From Cristatella mucedo (Eukaryota; Bryozoa; Phylactolaemata; Cristatellidae): a DNA stretch of 64,000 bases. Positions 23,086-57,610 of this stretch are shown here, in pieces; positions within the stretch are counted from its first letter, which is position 1, and each line of letters starts with the position of its first letter. Under the pieces are notes generated by a model. The model was not told where the DNA came from, did not search any database, and worked only from the letters and a program-made list of their open reading frames with translations. Made by a program: the position numbers and the translations under genes. The stretch covers positions 4,820,001 through 4,884,000 of the forward strand of contig WPIO01000005.1 in NCBI GenBank assembly GCA_009760855.2, written 5' to 3'.

Positions 23086-23879
23086 AACAAGAATAACAAG
23101 GTTTGGATGATTTCCGCTTTGATTTGCCAACTCTCCCCTTATTTTACGTGAGTAGTATCGAAGACCATTGTTTTAAAACGAAGCTGATCAAGGAAAAGGC
23201 AGCCTGTTTGCTGAAAGCAATGAATTACTATTCTGGTAAGTGACCTTACTAATAATACATGCTAGCCCATACATATCCTATTGACCGCCAACAAAGCGTG
23301 GCCCAAGGTCCTGACTTTACAAAAGACTTATTAGTGTGCATGAAAGAGTCACATAATGAACAAAGCAAACAGACTAACAGTTAGCACGGAATATTCTTAA
23401 AAGGAATTTTTCACACCAAGTATTTTGAAATAGCATGTATTACCTTGAAACATGTAGCTTTCTTGTTAATAATTCTGCAGTGTCATAGTAAATAGTGCGC
23501 CTCACTCCTACCGAGTAACAATATTTGATGCATTCAGCCAGAATGACCAAGTCTAAAGCACTTCTGTACTATTATGTTGAGTTAAAATTGCTATGTATCT
23601 GCTCGCCAGATAACTTTAGGCATTTATGGACTATGGCAAGCTAAAACGATTGGTTGGGATTTCTTTTAAATGAAAAATGCAAGAATGGACAAGATTCCGA
23701 CTTAAAATCAGACCAGAGCATACTCCACTGGTCTGTATAAACTCTTGACTTCTAGCCTATGCTTAGAGCGAGCGTTCAATTTCAATCATCGACTTCCAAA
23801 ATCATGCACGTTAGTCTGCTACTGTAAGACTTTGAGTCAACAATTATGAACCCAGTAAAGGATAATGCATTCCTCTTAT

Positions 23880-24081
23880 AGTTGGCTACTGAATGCGTAC
23901 CGAAAGCAGCTTAGGCTGTGAGTGCGCTATACAAAACTCTCCTTCATAACACCCACATAGTCTTCATGGCTCTGTGGAGTTACAGACGGAGATACATACA
24001 TACATACATACATACATACATACATACATACATACATACATACATACATACATACATACATACATACATACATACATACAT
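23880..24081 (+). mobile_element. Family B LINE 3' end continuing into a (CATA)n microsatellite
   Basis: Positions 23880-23996 match the 3' end of the 53.7-57.0 kb LINE (TGAGTGCGCTATACAAAACT, then the CCCACATAGTCTTCATGG and GGAGTTACAGACGGAGATAC blocks). The element tail then becomes about 21 uninterrupted CATA units to 24081. The microsatellite appears to be the expanded LINE tail. Confidence 0.85.
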
Positions 24082-24427
24082 AGAGGCGACGAGCTTCACG
24101 ATAAATTTCATAGACAACTTTAAGTCAAAGTTATGACATTCCTTAATCTACGAAAGCAATGCGTCTAAGTTTCATTTTGACCAAGTAATTTTGACATCAT
24201 TTCATTTTGACCAAGTAATTGTCTGCTCTTTGAAGACCTTTCAACCAAAATAACTAACCTAATGCTTTAGCAATCAATAAGAAAGCTACAGGCATTTTTT
24301 TCAGGTGATAAACTATAAATGTTCATGCAAAAAAACCTATATTTTGTTCACATGAGTACTACTACATAAGTGAAATCGCTATAAAGTCATGAAGCTTCAT
24401 GCATCGTTGTTACCAATTCCAGTCTGG

Positions 24428-48158
<23,731 letters not shown>

Positions 48159-48530
48159 TTTTTACTGGGAACTCCGCAGGAAACCCCCGTCAGTGAGTGA
48201 CCCTACCTGTTCGACCTTGAACGTGACCGGCGGGCGTTCGTTTGGCTAGTGCCGGTCGATCCGCTAAGGGTTGAGCATGCGACCTTGGCTCCAAGGTACT
48301 TCAGACTGATGCTACACGTACTGCTCGTAGCCTTTGTCTTGAGGTGCTTGTACATGGGATCGTTATGCACGAATAGTTTCACAGGGCGACCTCGTTTGTG
48401 ACCCTAACCGCCCCCTCCTCAACTGGGATGGGGGACAGTCGTTCTTTCGTAGCTTTTTATCCCCGTGCGCCCAGGTGAGTAGGACGCCTTTTTAAGGGTT
48501 GCTATTGCCTTTCGCTAGCGTGCTGTTTTC
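48159..48530 (-). promoter_or_regulatory. Probable promoter/5' UTR region of the coiled-coil gene
   Basis: GC-rich, CpG-containing sequence directly upstream of the start codon, in contrast to AT-rich flanks. No TATA box is evident on the minus strand, so a TATA-less promoter is likely. This is inferred from position and composition only. Confidence 0.35.
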
Positions 48531-49941
48531 TTTTGCGTATCTCTTGCGTCGTTATTCTGCATTCACCGCGGCAACCTGTGAAGTTTGCAGGAGAGGTATG
48601 CTTTTATACTCGAAAAGCTCACGCAATGCTGAGTTATGCTAGACTGATAAGATGCTCAGAGCATTGGAGTAAATTATATCGCTTGCATCTTCAATTGGTT
48701 CAGTTATCTCATCAAACTCACGGTCAGTGGGAATGGGACTGTGCTTCCGGCTGTTCCGCAGACTCATGGCGCTTACCACTCGACGTCGCTACAGAGTTCT
48801 CAACTTTAATCCCCTCTTTGGTGTACCGCCTAGGGAAAAATAGTCCATATCTCAAGCGTAAATTTAAATGTTGGCCGCTGCGACAACTTGGTAAAGTTAT
48901 GTGTGTGAACCTTGCAAGTGTTCAGTGCTCTAGCTTCGTCACATTGGCGCCTGAACAAGCTGCACTCAGTCGCAAACAATCCTTACAGTATGGACGCCGC
49001 TGCCGTAGCTGTACATTCGCTCGGGTGATAAGAGGGTTTTCTACGATTCCAGGCATTCTAAAGTAATGCACAGAACGTAAAAACATGTATTGACCGCCCA
49101 AACACAAATACATATTCTGTTGGTATGTATGCATTTAGTGTGAGGTAGTCCCATAACGATTCTTTATTACCTCCCTTTTCTGGCCAATCACACAGGCCAT
49201 CGGCTTCTGTATTGCCTCTTTTGCTGAAGCAAAAATCTACAGAGCCTGATTTTTACTGAAAAAGGTCGACTACTGGTGTAAGCCGAGCACCCAGCTTCAC
49301 CTGCCTATCGATATCGTTTCATAGTCATTCTAGGGAGTTCAAATCCGGCGACTGGCTCGGCAAATGCACCAAACAAGGATTCCTCAACAAGTAATGTACT
49401 GAAGTTATTGTTGGTCAAGCAAGTTGAATTTTGAGGCTCAAACTGTTTTGCTTGGGGGTCGTTACATTTGGCAGCAAAATAGCCACCTTATGCACACTGC
49501 CAGGCTAGTAAAGTACCTTGTGACGAATCTTTTTTGGTGCTAATGTAGTGGCATTTGCTTGGAGATATGTTATTGTTTAGAAATTACCTAACCTAATTTT
49601 CAAATCTTAGAGGAGAGCCTTTCTTGATTTGTGTAGTATATGCAATCAATTATTACCCCTACACTTTAACTCTCAGACAGCCCATTACTTATAGGCATTG
49701 CCTATCACTATTGTTTCTTCATTAAATCATTTAGCACTGCCTGACACATTTAAAGGGCCATTTTTCCAAATATTGCCAGATATTCATAGCCTGTGTCATC
49801 AAGATTACTCTTCCACTATGCTCACATGTCTTGTGTTGATTAGAATGCGCAGAGAATAGTTGTGGCAATATTTTGCAGTGTGCGGCATACTCGCTATAGT
49901 AATTTTGATCGTGGCTTCAGCTTAGGTGTTCTGTTGTTTGT
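48531..49941. other. Intergenic; one long open frame of doubtful meaning
   Basis: A plus-strand frame is open for 177 codons (48533-49066) but starts at TTG and shows no motif. A run of this length is expected about once by chance in a window this size. No repeat family is recognised. Confidence 0.4.
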
Positions 49942-50335
49942 AATAATAATGATAATAATAATAATAATGCACTTGATAAAGTTCCCTCGGAGAACTCGAT
50001 CTCTCTCTAGGTGCTTTACATTTGCTGCAAATGAATATGCAATTGAATGGTGAGTAATATCATGCTTGATAAACAAACAAAATGAATAATATGGTTAGGG
50101 GTGGCGTGCACAGGGTCAGCATGCAATTGTGGTTAGTGGCAGCATGCACACTGTCAGCATGCATAAGCACATGAAGGATGAATCACAGGGACCCACTAAA
50201 TGCTGTTCTAAATAGATTTTTTTTAAAGTTCTTTTCAAATGAGGTCAGGTCAGGGGATGTTCTGATGCATGTCGGTAGGGAGTTCCAGGCTTTGGGAGCA
50301 TACGAATTAAATGCACGGTCTCCAAAGGATTTGAG
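49942..50335 (-). mobile_element. Family A LINE 3' end just upstream of the HGSNAT-like gene
   Basis: (ATT)n tail at 49942-49968, hairpin, 3' UTR and the last coding part (to about NPLETVHL). It ends 150 bases before the proposed HGSNAT start codon. Confidence 0.85.
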
Positions 50336-50485
50336 GTGTATTTGGTAACCTGCTTAGTTACTGTAACGCTCGTTTCGTTTTGTTTCATTTTGATCGTTTC
50401 CATCAAGACTTTTGATGCACTCGCAGTGGATACATGTTGTACCTTAAAACTAATGTTCTTGATGATGGCCTTCATCTCATCCTCT

Positions 50486-50653
50486 ATGGTTGTAGTGTCT
50501 GGTTTACTGTTATCCATCGTTATGCTCTCTTACACCTGCGCTGAAGCCGGAGACCTGGCTGTGGATGAGGCTCTTCTTACTGTGGATGTATGTGCTGCGA
50601 ATGGTCAGCATGGGAATATCACAGTTAATGCACAGAATACCAACTGCTGGAAT
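50486..50653 (+). CDS. HGSNAT: HGSNAT-like gene, exon 1: signal peptide and start of the luminal domain
   Basis: The 56 codons from ATG 50486 end at a strong donor, GGAAT|GTGAGTG. Residues 1-21 (MVVVSGLLLSIVMLSYTCAEA) form a typical signal peptide with an A-x-A cleavage site. Then come DLAVDEALLTVDVC and GNITVNAQNTNCWN, with an N-glycosylation site at N44 and cysteines 36 and 54. In HGSNAT the luminal domain starts with a D-[QE]-A-L-L motif, then N-[LI]-T-V and a CxxC-like cysteine pair; here the pair is completed by exon 2 (CWNC). In-frame upstream Met codons exist, but this start gives the usual signal length. HGSNAT is a lysosomal membrane enzyme that acetylates terminal glucosamine of heparan sulfate using cytosolic acetyl-CoA. 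The name rests on motif order, not a database search. Confidence 0.6.
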
Positions 50654-50984
50654 GTGAGTGAAATTTCGTATCGCCTGTATAGCCTTCTAATTTTTATTGT
50701 GAATTGCACCGTTAATACAAATCTGCCTGGCCACGACTCTCCTGTAAGGGGTTAGAAAGTCTCGGTGAATCTTCCATTTGATTTTTTTAAAACGCTAAAT
50801 GTGGTGAAAATTCGTCAGCACTGTCGCTAGTGTTTCTAACCGTGTGCTGCCTCTCCGACCACTCGCTGAGATTTAGATAACAGAGGTGTTGGCTCCAGCT
50901 CAGTCGACGACTAACTATTTGTGCAATATTCCTCCCATTGTACTTACACTGGATACACATAGCAGTTAAGTTGTGGAATGTATG

Positions 50985-51110
50985 CCTAGATCATCACTAG
51001 GTAAGGCAGTTGCTTTTCACTGCCTCCATCTCGAGGTCGTGGGTTGAGTCTTGTGGTGGACAATTCTTTATTGCCACTGCAAGTGATGATGATAGCCGGA
51101 AAGGCACCTG
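50985..51110 (+). mobile_element. Possible tRNA-like SINE fragment
   Basis: TAGGTAAGGCAGTTGC followed 30 bases later by a B-box-like GGTCGTGGGTTGAGTC, then TTTATTGCCACTGC. It resembles the second SINE family weakly; it may be unrelated. Confidence 0.25.
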
Positions 51111-51389
51111 TGGGCTATACAAAAGAGGCTGTTGTTATTTCCCTATTTTTCTTAAGAAGCTTGTCAGTTAGATTTGCTGACTATTCGTCAGTATTACTTG
51201 CTGCTTTTCTGCTTCTGGCTGTACGGCTTACAATTACCTTTTTAAATAGAAAATTTGCCTGCAATTGTGGTGATTAGTCTCCTAATGTGACAATCTTTGT
51301 TTTGAGGTTTAGATTGACAGGGTGCGATCTCACTTGTTTAACTGTTACAGACTTGTTTAACTGTTACAGACCAGTGCTGCCTTGCTCCT

Positions 51390-51735
51390 GTAAATAATGA
51401 AGATAATAATAATAATAATAATACTGAAATAATTAAACATGTCTTCAGCATGCCACGGGAACTAACTTTCTCTATGCACCTAATGTATGTTGGGAAGGAA
51501 GTGTGTCAATTGGATAAGGATAAAATGCATAATATCAGCATGCATGAGCACGCAATGGATGATTCACATGAATGGAGCAAATGCTGTGGGGAGCAGAAGG
51601 TGGGTCTTTAGCTTCTTTTTAAAAGTTTTTGTCAGGGGTGTCGTTACATCAGTCGGTATTAAGGTCTAGGTTCTGGAAGCATAGGAGCTAAAGGCATGGT
51701 TTCCAAAGAATTTTAGGTCTGAGAGGTAAAAGGCT
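51390..51735 (-). mobile_element. Family A LINE 3' fragment, decayed
   Basis: (ATT)n tail (51402-51423) and 3' UTR with GCATGC motifs and the last coding part; the terminal hairpin is largely lost. It stops where a plus-oriented family B copy begins. Confidence 0.7.
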
Positions 51736-51737
51736 TT

Positions 51738-52597
51738 GCTGTTCTAATAGGTGATGCTATTGTGCGACCTTCACCACGTGCTCGAAATCTAGGTGTCGTG
51801 TTCGACAGCTGCCTCAATTTCAAAAGCTTCATTCAGAAGACTGCCTCTACAGCTAGCCATCACATCCGATCCCTATCCAAGATTAGAAGCTGTCTCCCAC
51901 AGTGGCTTGTAAAAAATTTAACTAGCTCTTTAGTTCTGTCTCGGCTTGATTATTGTAATTCCCTTTTGGCTGGGCTACCAAAGAAAGCTATTATGCCACT
52001 ATAGCGGATTATGAATATGGCTGCAAGGCTGGTCTTCAAGTCCCAGCGGTTTGAGCACGTGTCACCTCTGCTGAAAGAGCTAGGATGGTTGCCGGTTGAG
52101 CAAAGGATACAGAGCAAAGTTCTTGCGCTGACCCACAAGGCCCGCCATGGCTTGGCTCCTTCGTACCTAGCTGAACTGCTGCATCAGTTTCAGCCTGTTC
52201 GCACCCTCGGGTCCTGTGTGGACAATAAATTAGCTGTCCCATTCCTCCACTTAAAGGCAGTTGGCGACAGAAGCTTTAGCTCTGCAGGTCCTAAACTGTG
52301 GAACTCGCTTCCACAATTCTTACGCAACGACATCTACTCTCCAACTGCCGACTATGGCACATCTTTTTCAGCGGTCCTGAACTGCTACTTCAATGCTACT
52401 CACTACCTCAACTGCTCTCCTGACTCTGCTATGCTTCCCACTTTCTCTTTGTTGCGTGAGACGAAGTCTGTTGGCTACCGAATGCGTACCGAAAGCCGCT
52501 TAGGCTGTGAGTGCGCTATACAAAACTCTCCTGCGTAACACCCACATGGTCTTTTTGACTTTGTGGAGTTAGTGACGGAGATACATTACATTACAGC
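51738..52597 (+). mobile_element. Family B LINE, 5'-truncated, well preserved
   Basis: Nearly identical to 56145-56995. It begins at the GFAVLIGDAIVRPSP-like point and runs through [38 protein letters not shown] and LKELGWLPVEQRIQSKVLAL to GGAGATACATTACATTACAG. Its coding part is in one frame apart from one TAG near 52002 (CTATAG, against CTACAG in the other copy). Low divergence implies recent activity. Confidence 0.9.
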
Positions 52598-52649
52598 CAA
52601 ACATGAGCCAGAAAATCTGGTTTTGCCATAGCAAAGCTCAATTGAAAGT

Positions 52650-52900
52650 ACTTTGAATAGTTAGGCCAAAGCAAGAGAATAAATTGACTTAGTAGTAAGC
52701 ATTGGGACTGTGAAGCTGATGTACTGCTTGAAGGATATCCTGTGCCAGTCGGTCATAAGTGATGTAATATGGCTGTTCGAGCGTTTACGGTAGATTAGCC
52801 TGACTGGATAGTTTTGCACTCGGGGTCTAAGGGTCTTATTAGGAAGATCTGCAGAGTTGCAGAGTATGGAAGCCCTTCTCACTCTTCTAGCGGTGCAACA
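52650..52900 (-). mobile_element. Fragment of another LINE
   Basis: On the minus strand a frame reads VQNYPVRLIYRKRSNSHITS and LMTDWHRISFKQYISFTVPM, corresponding to the VQNSAARLVCRER..HITPLL..LHWLPVKQRI region of L2/CR1 elements but clearly diverged from families A and B. Confidence 0.5.
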
Positions 52901-53439
52901 TCTTTGCTGCTCGTGAATTTAATTATTCTTGAACTGCTGCTGCTGTCCTTCACTCATGCCCGTGCGCCAATAGAGCTGTTTGGTGCATTTACTGGTTCAA
53001 GTGCAGCCTATTGCTTATCCTCTTTAGCTCCTCGTCTGTCTGCAGCTTATCGACTGTCAGACATCAATCCTGATTTGGCCTTCTTCAGGGCTCTACCCTG
53101 ATCCTTTCAATTATGTGCTGCTGTGGTTTTGGGTCAAATTGAGATGCTTAACGAGCTAACCAGTCATCTAAGTCAGCCTCGATTATGACCATGCTAAATG
53201 ATTTCTTCACTTAAACACGTCTTTAGATGTATGCACACTTTTCATGTGAATCTTCTCGACAACGAGATATAATTGCTACGTAAAGCAACCTCCTGTGGCT
53301 GCTATCTATATAACAGACCTTTGCCTGGCATCCTTCAAGGGCACGATCCTTTAAAGAGAGCTTCTCTTCCCTCCTCCTGTCCTCGACCTTATCTCATTAG
53401 AATAAAGCAAGTTACCCCTTCCAACTTGGATTCTCCTGT

Positions 53440-53726
53440 ACATGTCTATGATATGAAAAAAAATGCTCTAGGACGTTTGATAATGTGTCCAGCAAAATGT
53501 ATCGAACCGAAATCTGAAATTTTTCTGGTATCATCTGAAACAACCGGAGCCGAACTCGCATTTCAAATTTCACTCTGACACGTTCAGTATTAGCAGAGTT
53601 ATGGATTTTACAAGGCACAAGCCTACAATGAAAATGAAGCTGTCTGTATAGAAGTCACAAGAATGCACCCCAACGAGCTTCACGAGTGAACCTCGATCTA
53701 CTAAGGTTCGGCAAGTTGGGATGCAA
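53440..53726 (+). repeat. Dispersed repeat X, truncated copy at the 5' edge of a family B LINE
   Basis: Blocks as at 42.3 kb: CCAGCAAAATGTATCGAACC, CATTTCAAATTTCACTCTGA, AAAATGAAGCTGTCTG, CCTCGATCTACTAAGGTTCG, TTGGGATGCAAGTC. It stops exactly where family B sequence starts, so either the LINE cut it or X forms part of the 5' leader of this LINE copy. Confidence 0.6.
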
Positions 53727-56700
53727 GTCGGGCCTTCTCCGGCGGGTCAGTGAGAACCTTCCTGCATCCTGCGTTCGCCCTATCAACAGCTCGGCTATCA
53801 AACCTACGGCTCGTAAGTTTAAAGCACTGAATAGTACTTGTTGTGGTAGTAGCCCAGCTGCCGTAGCCCAGCACGTTGTGAAACGTCGTCCGACGGCCGT
53901 TACCAATTCAAATTCGAAGAGCCAGTGTCCGCCGGGCCGGACGCAAACGGTAGCGAATACGAGCCACTTCATCACCGTCGCCCAGTGGTTGGACAGCCTC
54001 TTAAATTGCGCCTACTAAATGTCCGCTCGCTAAAAACCAAGGGGTTACTTATCCGCAATCAGGTGGTCCAGGAGAAGCTAGATGCATTTCTGCTTACCGA
54101 AACCTGGATGACGCCTTGTTCCAGTAGCTGTATTTCCGAGACCACCCCACCGGGTTCTCATTCTATCAGTCCATGCGTTCTGACAAGGTTGGTGGCTGGG
54201 TTGAAATTGTTGTTCACGAATCGTTTGGCTATAGAATGTGCAGTTTCTCGCATGGGTCATCGTTTGAATCGGTTGCTATCAGGTCTTCATCAAAGACAAT
54301 GCCTCTCACCGTTGCGATATACCGGCCTCCTTCTGGCTGTCTAAACTTGTTTATAGAGGAGTTTTCAGAGTTCCTCGCTAAAATATTTGTGTGTGACAGG
54401 CCATTACTGATTGTAGGAGACTTCAATATTCAAATTGACAACCCTGGCAACAGCCAGGTCCGCTCATTTCTTGACTGTCTGGAGAATTTAGGTTTGGCCC
54501 AACACTTAAATCATAGCACCCACGTCGGTGGCCACATTCTAGATCTCGTGATCACTAAGGATGTCCTCCCCACTGACTTTGTGGTGTGCCCACTGACCCT
54601 CTCAGATCATTGTTCGGTCTCGTTTACTCTTCCTGCTCCCTCGTACTTACAGGGCAATGTCGAATTTGCCAAACGACGTAACTTACAAAGCATTGACGTG
54701 GACAAGTTTTTGAAATCTGTTTGTGATGCAAGCCTTCTTGATCTGCATTCAGACTCGACCGGCAGCCTCGATACCCTCACTGATGTGATGAACATGACAC
54801 TCAGGAGTGCTCTTGACAAGCATGCTCTCGTTCGCTCTATCCGTGTTCAAAGTCGTCGAGATTCCTTTCAATTTACAAAAAACTCCTTAAGATGCACCGT
54901 GTTAAGCGCAGGCTGGAACGTCGTTTTAAGAAATCGGGGTCTGAGGCAGACCTAGTCAATTTTAAAGACTTCCTTCGAGTTTACACCCGAAAGCTTAAAA
55001 AAGCCAGTGCTTCTTTTTTCATTAGAAAACTGAATTCCTGCCAGTCGGACACTAAACGGATTTATAAGACAGTAAACCATTTACTGGCCAATGCTGTCAG
55101 GTCTGACTCCCCAGATATTAAGGGCTCAGCCGAAAAGTTTTCAGCCTTCTTTACTGTAAAAATTATGCACATTCGTGCCTCCATTAAGCCCCCTCCGACC
55201 AAAGCAATCGCCGTTCCTCAACCTGTGACCTTTCTTAAGAGGTTCTCCGAAGTTTCTGCCTGTGATGTGGCTGCCTTAATAAGGTCTAGCAAAAAGAGCT
55301 CGTCTCCTGAAGACCCTATACCTTCATCTCTGTGGTCTTCACTTGCAGACCAACTTAGCCCTGCCATAACCAAGATTTTTAATGCTTCTTTGGGAAAAGG
55401 GGTCGTCCCCAAGTCCTTCGAATCGGCAGTCGTTAGACCTATTCTTAAAAAGCCTGGATTAGACACGGAGGTCCTAGCAAACTATCGTCCAGTTTCCCTT
55501 CTTCCGTTCTTATCAAAGATTCTTGAAAACGTTGCTAAGCAGCTAGTTGAACATATTGAAAATAATGGAATGTCAGAAACATTTTAATCAGGGTTCAAGA
55601 GGCAGCACTCTACTGAAACTGTTCTCCTCCGTGTTAACAATGACATTCTACATGGCAACGACGACGGAATGTCACTGCTCTAGCTCTGCTAGATCTGTCT
55701 GCTGCCTTCGACACCATTGATCACGAAGTTCTGCTTGAACGATTAAGAACAACGATCGGTCTGGCAGACGAAGCACTGGCGTGGTTTAAATCCTACTTGT
55801 CTGATCGTGTTCAATCCGTGTCGTGTGGGGGTCAGGTCTCAGACATGAGAAGGGTCACCTGTGGAGTCCCTCAAGGGTCTGTACTCGGTTCCTTGCTGTT
55901 CTCAATTTATACACAACCTCTGGGAAAAGTGATTAAGGCCCATGGAATAGGATATCACTTCTATGCTGACGATACTCAGTTGTATTTGTCATTTAAACCG
56001 TCGGAATCTGCTGCAGCAACTGAGAAACTGAATGCTTGCCTTGCCGATATTCGATCCTGGATGTCGGAAAACTTCCTGAAATTAAATGACGATAAAACCG
56101 AACTGCTGCTCATAGGACACCCTAAGCCTGTAGCTGGACTAAAAGGCTTTGCTGTTCTAATAGGTGGTGCTATTGTGCGACCTTCACCACTTGCTCGTAA
56201 TCTAGGTGTCGTGTTCGACAGCTGCCTCAATTTCAAAAGCTTCATTCAGAAGACTGCCTCTACAGCTAGCCATCACATCTGATCCCTATCCAAGATTAGA
56301 AGCTGTCTCCTACAGTGGCTTGTAAAAAATTTAACTAGCTCTTTAGTTCTGTCTCGGCTTGATTATTGTAATTCCCTTTTGGCTGGGCTACCAAAGAAAG
56401 CTATTATGCCACTACAGCTGACTATGAATATGGCTGCAAGGCTGGTCTTCAAGTCCCAGCGGTTTGAGCACGTGTCACCTCTGCTGAAAGAGCTAGGATG
56501 GTTGCCGGATGAGCAAAGGATACGGAGCAAAGTTCTTACGCTGACCCACAAGGCCCGCCATGGCTTGGCTCCTTCGTACCTAGCTGAACTGGTGCATCAG
56601 TTTCAGCCTGTTCGCACCCTCAGGTCCTGTGTGGACAATAAATTAGCTGTCCCATTCCTCCGCCTAAAGACAGTTGGCGACAGAAGCTTTAGCTCTGCAG

Positions 56701-57013
56701 GTCCTAGACTGTGGAACTTGCTTCCACAATTCTTACGAAACGACATCTACTCTCCAACTGCCGACTGTTGCACATCTTTTTCAGCGGTCCTGAACTGCTA
56801 CTTCTATGCTACTCACTACCTCAACTGCTCTCCTGACTCTGCTATGCTTCCCACTTTCTCTTTGTTGCGTGAGACGAAGTCTGTTGGCTACAGAATGCGT
56901 ACCGAAAGCCGCTTAGGCTGTGAGTGCGCTATACAAAACTCTCCTGTGTAACACCCACATGGTCTTTTTGACTTTGTGGAGTTAGTGACGGAGATACATA
57001 CATACATACATAC
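53727..57013 (+). mobile_element. Family B LINE (CR1/L2 group), nearly full ORF2
   Basis: About 3.3 kb. An apurinic-type endonuclease (54003-54650), linker, reverse transcriptase (about 55250-56110), C-terminal region and 3' UTR are in the expected order. The 3' end is the TGAGTGCGCTATACAAAACT segment and a tail GGAGATACATACATACATAC ending at 57013. It lies in intron 1 of the HGSNAT-like gene, in the gene's orientation. No ORF1 is evident upstream. Confidence 0.9.
54003..56951 (+). pseudogene. Endonuclease-reverse transcriptase of the family B LINE, broken
   Basis: The endonuclease shows RLLNVRSLKTKGLLIRNQV, FLLTETWM, then after a frameshift near 54150-54180 AIYRPPSG, PLLIVGDFNIQID, HILDLVITKD and TLSDHCSV. 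The RT shows VRPILKKPGLDTEVLANYRP, VSLLPFLSKILE, then a stop and frameshifts (55585-55790). After these come [32 protein letters not shown] (catalytic YADD intact) and [19 protein letters not shown] at 56281-56283 stands where the 51.7 kb copy has CGA (Arg). The final part is LKELGWLPDEQRIRSKVLTL to CECAIQNSPV. There are several disabling changes, yet the catalytic residues are mostly intact. It is inactive. Confidence 0.9.
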
Positions 57014-57520
57014 GAGTTCAAGCGAATGTAGCTAGTGTAGTGTACGGTCTTGCTAAACAGCAAACGACTTTCCAGAACACTGATACTAAACAGTGCTCGG
57101 CAGCATTGTATTTACAACTGGTTTGCGGACTTTAATTTAACAGAAAGTCGGTCAGCAGCAGTTGACAAAAAATGGTTATAGTCTTGGCTAGGGCCCAGCA
57201 GCAAAAGTGCTGTGCTCTAATTCACCTGTGCCCTGTCTCCCGTCCAGCAATTGGGGACACCATGCTCGGATTCACTGGCTAGTGGTAGGGTGGGAACTAG
57301 TTGGAGAAGAAATCACTACACTAACCAGCTGCATCCACCTTGGTATTGATATCCTCAAGGATGTCGTTGGAAATCAGTGCTTATGTTTTCTGTATATGCT
57401 TACCGCATGTTCTAAACTGTGTTTTTGTTACTGTCATGCATTGAACTATTTCTAGCTTGATGGTGGCCACCTGCTCAGTACACCAGCTTTGGTCACACCT
57501 AATGAGATTCAGAGATGCCC
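57014..57520. other. Intron sequence, nothing recognised
   Basis: Unique-looking sequence of intron 1 of the HGSNAT-like gene. Confidence 0.4.
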
Positions 57521-57523
57521 AGA

Positions 57524-57610
57524 TAATAATAATAATAATAATGCACTTGGTATAGCACCCTCAGAGAACTCACTCTCTTTTTCTTGGCACTTTACACTTC
57601 CTCAGACTGT
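57524..57610 (-). mobile_element. L2-type 3' tail
   Basis: (ATT)n at 57525-57542, then the reverse-complemented hairpin with several substitutions. Confidence 0.7.

Noticed and set aside
48533-49066. 177-codon open frame on the plus strand
   Set aside because: It starts at TTG, has no motif and no splice partners, and a frame this long is expected about once by chance in 64 kb.
50335-50517. Minus-strand open frame starting MDNSKPDTTTIEDEM
   Set aside because: It is antisense to the signal-peptide exon, and its reading continues into an old LINE fragment. The plus-strand reading has a signal peptide, a strong donor and phase-matched downstream exons.
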